From the NCBI GenBank assembly GCA_018712865.1, contig DVGH01000046.1:14549-78548 (forward strand): a stretch of 64,000 nt of DNA. Reading direction: 5' to 3'. Each line of letters starts with the position of its first letter. Positions within the stretch are counted from its first letter, which is position 1. The position numbers and the translations under genes are program-made. The stretch is from Scatavimonas merdipullorum (GTDB lineage Bacteria > Bacillota > Clostridia > Oscillospirales > Acutalibacteraceae). The notes below the pieces were generated by a model. That model was not told the DNA's origin, did not search any database, and saw only the letters and a list, made by a program, of their open reading frames with translations. Of the stretch, positions 60,101 to 64,000 are shown piece by piece.

Positions 60101-60937
60101 TGGGGATATGATCTTCATGGATATGTCGAACGCGTTGACAGAATGCGTCAGCGCCCCGATAGAGATAATGTCAACGCCTGTCTGTGCAATTTCCCTAAGC
60201 GTTTGCAGTGTAATACCGCCTGAAGCTTCCAAAAGGGCCTGCCCGTCTGTGATTTTTACCGCCTGCGCCATGGTCTGCGGGGCCATGTTGTCCAGCATAA
60301 TAATATCTGCGCCTGCCTGCAGCGCCTGTTGCAGCTCGTCAAGCGTACGGACTTCCACTTCAATTTTAACCATATGGCCAAGCTTCCCCTTCAGGGCGCG
60401 CACGGCGTTTGCAATACCGCCCGCCGCGTCGATATGGTTATCCTTGAGCATGGCGGCGTCTGAAAGATTGTAACGGTGGTTTTTGCCTCCGCCGGTTACA
60501 ACCGCGTATTTTTGCAGCGGACGCAGCCCCGGCAGGGTTTTTCTTGTATCTGTAATACTGGCTTTTGTTCCGCTGGTAAGCAAAACCGCCTGGTGCGTGG
60601 CTGTTGCAATACCGCTTAAATGCTGTAAAAGGTTTAAAGCGGTGCGTTCCCCTTTGAGCAGGGCTCTTGTGCTGCCGCTGATTTTTGCAATTACATCGCC
60701 TTTTTTCAGCTGGTCGCCGTCTTGCTTATAAATTTCTGTCATGACATCCGGCTGTAAAAATGTAAAGACGCGCATTGCGATAGCTATCCCGCATAAAACG
60801 CCATCGGCCTTTGCAAGAAAATGCGCTTGCGATTGTTGCTGTTCTGGGATCAGATAGTCTGTGGTGGTGTCCAGATAGCTGATATCTTCCAAAAGGGCCG
60901 TTTGAATCAGGTTGTCTATATAGATGGGATTTAGCAT
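60098..60937 (-). CDS. nadC: Nicotinate-nucleotide pyrophosphorylase (carboxylating)
   Basis: Converts quinolinate and PRPP to nicotinate mononucleotide. 279 residues. R-T-A-L-N-L-L-Q-H-L-S-G near 93-104, T-R-K-T-L-P-G-L-R near 130-138 and K-D-N-H near 165 are the substrate-binding motifs; the M-L-D-N barrel strand comes later. ATG 60937 follows AAAGGATG, whose bases overlap the nadB stop; the in-frame ATG at 60955 lacks its own site. Confidence 0.95.
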   Translation of the reverse strand: MLNPIYIDNLIQTALLEDISYLDTTTDYLIPEQQQSQAHFLAKADGVLCGIAIAMRVFTFLQPDVMTEIYKQDGDQLKKGDVIAKISGSTRALLKGERTALNLLQHLSGIATATHQAVLLTSGTKASITDTRKTLPGLRPLQKYAVVTGGGKNHRYNLSDAAMLKDNHIDAAGGIANAVRALKGKLGHMVKIEVEVRTLDELQQALQAGADIIMLDNMAPQTMAQAVKITDGQALLEASGGITLQTLREIAQTGVDIISIGALTHSVNAFDISMKIISP

Positions 60938-60951
60938 TTGGTTGCATCCTT

Positions 60952-62433
60952 TCATTCTGTTTTTTGCATACGGTTCTTTTTTAAAACATCTTCTAGGATC
61001 AGACAGGCCACGGTGGCAAGGCTTTTGGCTTCTGTCAGATCATAGGAAAGAGCAAATCCGCCGGTTTCTATGAAATGCAGAATTTCCCTGGCGCGCGCAA
61101 GGCCCTGCGGGACCGCGTCCGGATTGGGGATTACAAAATGCGTATGCTGCATAATTTTGCGAATTTCCGTACGAAGGCCGTGCGGCAACGGAGCGCCCTG
61201 CGCCTGATACGATGTGGGACATGGCGCAAGCGACTGGGCTTTGCTCTTTTGCAGGCGGCGCATAATGTCATAGGCCGCCCTGCGGGAAAATACCAGTGCT
61301 TCCAGCAAAGAATTGCTGGCAAGGCGGTTTGCGCCGTGCACGCCGGTATGGGAGCATTCACCGGCGGCATACAGGCCGTCAACGCTGGTGCGTGCGTACA
61401 GGTCTACGTCTATGCCGCCCATAAGATAGTGCTGACAGGGAAAAACGGGAATTTTATCCTTTGTAATATCTATGCCTTCTTCCAGACAGCGCGCATAAAT
61501 CATAGGAAAACGGGTTTTAATAAATTGCGGGTCCTTATGTGTAATGTCCAAATAAAAATTTTGGCTGTTTGTAGCCTGGGATTCCAGAATAATGGCGTTT
61601 GAAACCACGTCGCGCGGGGCAAGTTCGCCGCGTTGGTCGTATTTAAAGGCAAAGCGTTCCCCGTTGCAGTTGAGCAGCACGGCGCCCTCGCCGCGCACCG
61701 CTTCGCTGATTAAAAAGCGTTCGCGGTCATTTTCCGCTGCAAAAGCGGTGGGGTGGAACTGGATCCAGCTTATATTGCGAATGTTTGCGCCCAGCCTGTG
61801 CGCCAGCCTGATGCCGTCGCCTGTGGCAATTGCAGAATTTGTGGTATATTCGTATACCCGCCCGATTCCGCCGGTGGCCAGTATGCAGTACCGCGCGGCA
61901 ACCGTTTGGGGTGCGCCGTTGTGTAAAATATGGGCATAAAAGCCGTTTTGCACCTTGTCCAGGGCAAAAACCAGCGTATTTTCCAGAATTTCGGCATTTG
62001 TACGCTGCCGTACTTCGTCGATCAGCGTATCGGTGATTTCTTTGCCGGTCGAGTCCTTATGGTGTACGATCCGGTGGCGGGAATGCCCGGCTTCCAGCGT
62101 CATCAGCAAATGCCCCTTTTCGTCACGGTCAAAATCCACGCCCATTTCCCGGAGTTTTAATACGTCTTTTGGTCCTTCTGTTACAAGGACCTCAATAGCG
62201 GCAAGATTGTTTTTGTACTTGCCGGCAATTAACGTGTCTGCAATATGCAGCTTGAAATTGTCATGATCCTGATCCAGCACCGCGGCAACGCCGCCCTGTG
62301 CAAGCGAGCTGTTGGAAAGAGCAAGCTCCCGCTTGCAAATCAGCAACACGCTGACGTTTTTGTCAAATTGTAAAGCGGCATACAACCCTGCCGCACCGGC
62401 GCCGATAATAATCACGTCGTATTGTTTTTTCAT
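60952..62433 (-). CDS. nadB: L-aspartate oxidase
   Basis: FAD enzyme that oxidises aspartate to iminoaspartate; in anaerobes it uses fumarate or another acceptor. 493 residues. The dinucleotide-binding motif G-A-G-A-A-G-L is at residues 11-17, the Ser/Gln-Gly-Gly loop S-L-A-Q-G-G-V is near 43-49, R-H-R-I near 118 and the catalytic H-x-T/R region near 240 follow. It is paired with nadC; nadA is 25 kb away. Confidence 0.95.
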   Translation of the reverse strand: MKKQYDVIIIGAGAAGLYAALQFDKNVSVLLICKRELALSNSSLAQGGVAAVLDQDHDNFKLHIADTLIAGKYKNNLAAIEVLVTEGPKDVLKLREMGVDFDRDEKGHLLMTLEAGHSRHRIVHHKDSTGKEITDTLIDEVRQRTNAEILENTLVFALDKVQNGFYAHILHNGAPQTVAARYCILATGGIGRVYEYTTNSAIATGDGIRLAHRLGANIRNISWIQFHPTAFAAENDRERFLISEAVRGEGAVLLNCNGERFAFKYDQRGELAPRDVVSNAIILESQATNSQNFYLDITHKDPQFIKTRFPMIYARCLEEGIDITKDKIPVFPCQHYLMGGIDVDLYARTSVDGLYAAGECSHTGVHGANRLASNSLLEALVFSRRAAYDIMRRLQKSKAQSLAPCPTSYQAQGAPLPHGLRTEIRKIMQHTHFVIPNPDAVPQGLARAREILHFIETGGFALSYDLTEAKSLATVACLILEDVLKKNRMQKTE

Positions 62434-62596
62434 ATTTTGTGCTGCCTTTCGGTATATATTTGCATAAAATGTCAGAACCTGGATATAATAATCATTTTAT
62501 CATAAAAAAGGTACAATGAAAATAGTTTTTTATGGTTGACCGCTTTTGTACGTTATGGTACAGTTAAAAAAGTATAAAAATTTGGAAGAGGTTTGT

Positions 62597-63847
62597 ATGG
62601 AGCTGTTTGAAAACGAGGTAAAACCACAGAGAGCATTGCTGGTGTCTTTGGATACAGGCGAATATGACGCACAGGCGTCTTTGGACGAGTTGTTTGAGCT
62701 GGCGCACAGCGCCGGTGCAGAGACGGTGGCCAGTATGATGCAAAAGCGCGATAAGCCGGAAACAGCAACGTGTGTGGGAACAGGCAGGCTTAAGGAGATT
62801 GCCGATTTTTGTAAAAATGAAGAAATTGACCTTTTGATTTTTGACCGGGAGCTGTCGCCCACGCAGATCCGCAATATTGAAAGTGAAACAGACGTGCGAG
62901 TGATTGACCGAACCATGTTGATTTTAGATATTTTTGCACTGCGCGCGCGTTCCAGGGAAGGAAAGCTGCAGGTGGAGCTTGCCCAGCTGCAATATATGCT
63001 GCCCAGGCTGACAGGCAAAGGGGCCGAAATGTCGCGCTTGGGCGGCGGGATTGGAACAAGAGGGCCCGGTGAAACAAAGCTGGAAACAGACAAGCGCCAT
63101 ATCAGAAGGCGGATGGAAACGATCAAAGAGCAGCTTGCGGCGATTGAAAAGCACCGCGGGCAGATCAAGCGCCGCCGTGAAAAGAGCGGCGTGATTACTG
63201 TAGCGATCGTTGGATATACCAATGCTGGAAAATCCACATTGATGAATTACCTGACAGACGCGGGTGTTTTGGCGCAGGACAAGCTGTTTGCAACGCTTGA
63301 CCCTACCTCCAGGGCGCTAAAGCTGCCAAGCGGTGTAACTGTTTTGCTGACCGATACGGTCGGGCTGGTCCGGCGGCTGCCGCACCATCTGGTTGACGCG
63401 TTTAAATCCACTTTGGAGGAAGCCGCGCAGGCGGATATTATTTTAAACGTGTGTGACGCATCCAGCGAAGAAGCGCAGGTACATCTGGAGGTTACAAGGG
63501 AGCTTTTAAATGATCTTGGCTGTGCAGACCGGCCAGTGATCCCGGTGCTCAACAAGTGCGATCTTGTAAGCGGGCTGGACGATATCCCTATGATTGGCAA
63601 CGCCGTGCGGATCAGCGCAAAAAACGGAAGAGGGATTGACAAGCTGTTGCAGGCAATTGAAGACCATTTGCCGGTCAAAGTAAAAAAGGTGTCGCTTTTG
63701 CTTCCGTTTTCACAGGCCGGGCTTGTGGCGGAAATCCGTGAAAAGGCCACGCTTCTGTCGGAGGAGTATAAAGAGCAGGGAATTGCCGTCACAGCTCTTT
63801 TGGACGCGCAGATGCTCAATAGGGTACAAGCGTATATAGAAGCATAA
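62597..63847 (+). CDS. hflX: GTPase HflX
   Basis: A ribosome-associated GTPase that splits stalled 70S particles under stress in studied bacteria. 416 residues. The N-terminal HflX domain (about 1-185) has G-T-G-R-L-K and the E-L-A-Q-L-Q-Y coiled coil. The G domain has G-Y-T-N-A-G-K-S-T near 203-211, D-T-V-G-L near 251 and N-K-C-D near 317. Start 62597 follows GAAGAGG; longer in-frame starts (62546) have none. Confidence 0.94.
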   Translation: MELFENEVKPQRALLVSLDTGEYDAQASLDELFELAHSAGAETVASMMQKRDKPETATCVGTGRLKEIADFCKNEEIDLLIFDRELSPTQIRNIESETDVRVIDRTMLILDIFALRARSREGKLQVELAQLQYMLPRLTGKGAEMSRLGGGIGTRGPGETKLETDKRHIRRRMETIKEQLAAIEKHRGQIKRRREKSGVITVAIVGYTNAGKSTLMNYLTDAGVLAQDKLFATLDPTSRALKLPSGVTVLLTDTVGLVRRLPHHLVDAFKSTLEEAAQADIILNVCDASSEEAQVHLEVTRELLNDLGCADRPVIPVLNKCDLVSGLDDIPMIGNAVRISAKNGRGIDKLLQAIEDHLPVKVKKVSLLLPFSQAGLVAEIREKATLLSEEYKEQGIAVTALLDAQMLNRVQAYIEA

Positions 63848-63914
63848 CGCAACGGGCAGAGGGATTGTCTGTGTAGGAGTTACAATGATGTGTGACAAAT
63901 AAGAAAAAAAGATA

Positions 63915-64000
63915 GCGAATAGAAAGGACCTGTGTTAAGGTAGAGTTGCTAGACAAAACCGAAAGGCAGGTGACAATCTATTCGCCATGAATAAGATAAC
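63915..64000 (+). other. Structured sequence and possible start of a truncated ORF at the window edge
   Basis: The 8-bp stem 63915-63922/63978-63985 is perfect, with an inner 5-bp stem ACCTG/CAGGT (63928-63932/63967-63971). An ATG at 63987 follows directly, opening a frame that reads M-N-K-I before the window ends. The layout resembles the structured leader before some transposase genes (for example IS110), but only four codons are visible. Confidence 0.3.

Overview
The window looks like a chromosomal segment of a strictly anaerobic Firmicute (class Clostridia, probably a gut lineage). The reasons are strong AGGAGG-type ribosome binding sites, TTG and GTG starts, a desulfoferrodoxin instead of aerobic oxidative-stress enzymes, an MgtE magnesium channel, GlnS beside GltX, and gene families common in Clostridia (DUF815 ATPase, DUF4830, HdeD/DUF308, HGSNAT_cat). 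No tRNA gene, CRISPR array or intact insertion sequence was seen. I cannot name the species.

Layout. 1-8 kb: a lipoprotein, a YeiH-type transporter divergent from a LysR regulator, a GNAT enzyme, a DUF815 ATPase with a BtuF-like lipoprotein, an isolated 5S rRNA gene and ychF. 8.1-15.7 kb: a five-gene operon with its own promoter. It encodes two ATP-grasp ligases, the two halves of an ABC exporter and a GH3-family acyl-amido synthetase. It is followed by a 93-bp palindrome and a frameshifted IS66 transposase remnant. This is the best candidate for an undescribed biosynthetic system: a small amide or peptide made without ribosome or NRPS and then exported. 16-26 kb: housekeeping genes (thioesterase, HAD, RsuA-type pseudouridine synthase, MsmX/UgpC ATPase, gltX, glnS, SDR, flavin reductase). 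26.6-36.1 kb: an arginine cluster argG-H-C-J-B-(GNAT)-D-F with nadA at its end. 36-42 kb: mnmA, trmL and the lower-glycolysis operon pgk-tpiA-gpmI. 42-50 kb: an unknown protein, mgtE, a YbaK deacylase, an ADP-ribosylglycohydrolase, desulfoferrodoxin, D-lactate dehydrogenase and a DMT permease. 50.3-59.3 kb (minus strand): almost the whole shikimate/Phe/Tyr pathway, as aroE-aroK-hydrolase followed by aroF-tyrA-aroB-aroA-aroC-pheA. 59.5-64 kb: acpP, nadC and nadB, hflX, and a structured sequence at the right edge that may be the start of a mobile element.

Two results stand out. First, the ATP-grasp/GH3/ABC operon at 8176-15682. Second, the leader of the aroF operon (56840-57007, minus strand) has every part of a ribosome-mediated attenuator: a 31-codon leader peptide with seven aromatic residues in thirteen codons, three successive complementary segments, and a terminator hairpin with a U-run. 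Textbook attenuation of this kind is best known from proteobacteria; low-GC Gram-positives more often use T-boxes or TRAP.

How the parts work together: the arginine cluster supplies every step from N-acetylglutamate to arginine except initial acetylation and carbamoyl phosphate. The aro cluster runs from PEP plus erythrose-4-phosphate to prephenate and its Phe/Tyr branches, lacking only a dehydroquinate dehydratase. NadA, NadB and NadC together make nicotinate mononucleotide de novo. Functions are assigned from recognisable motifs in the translations; no database search was run.
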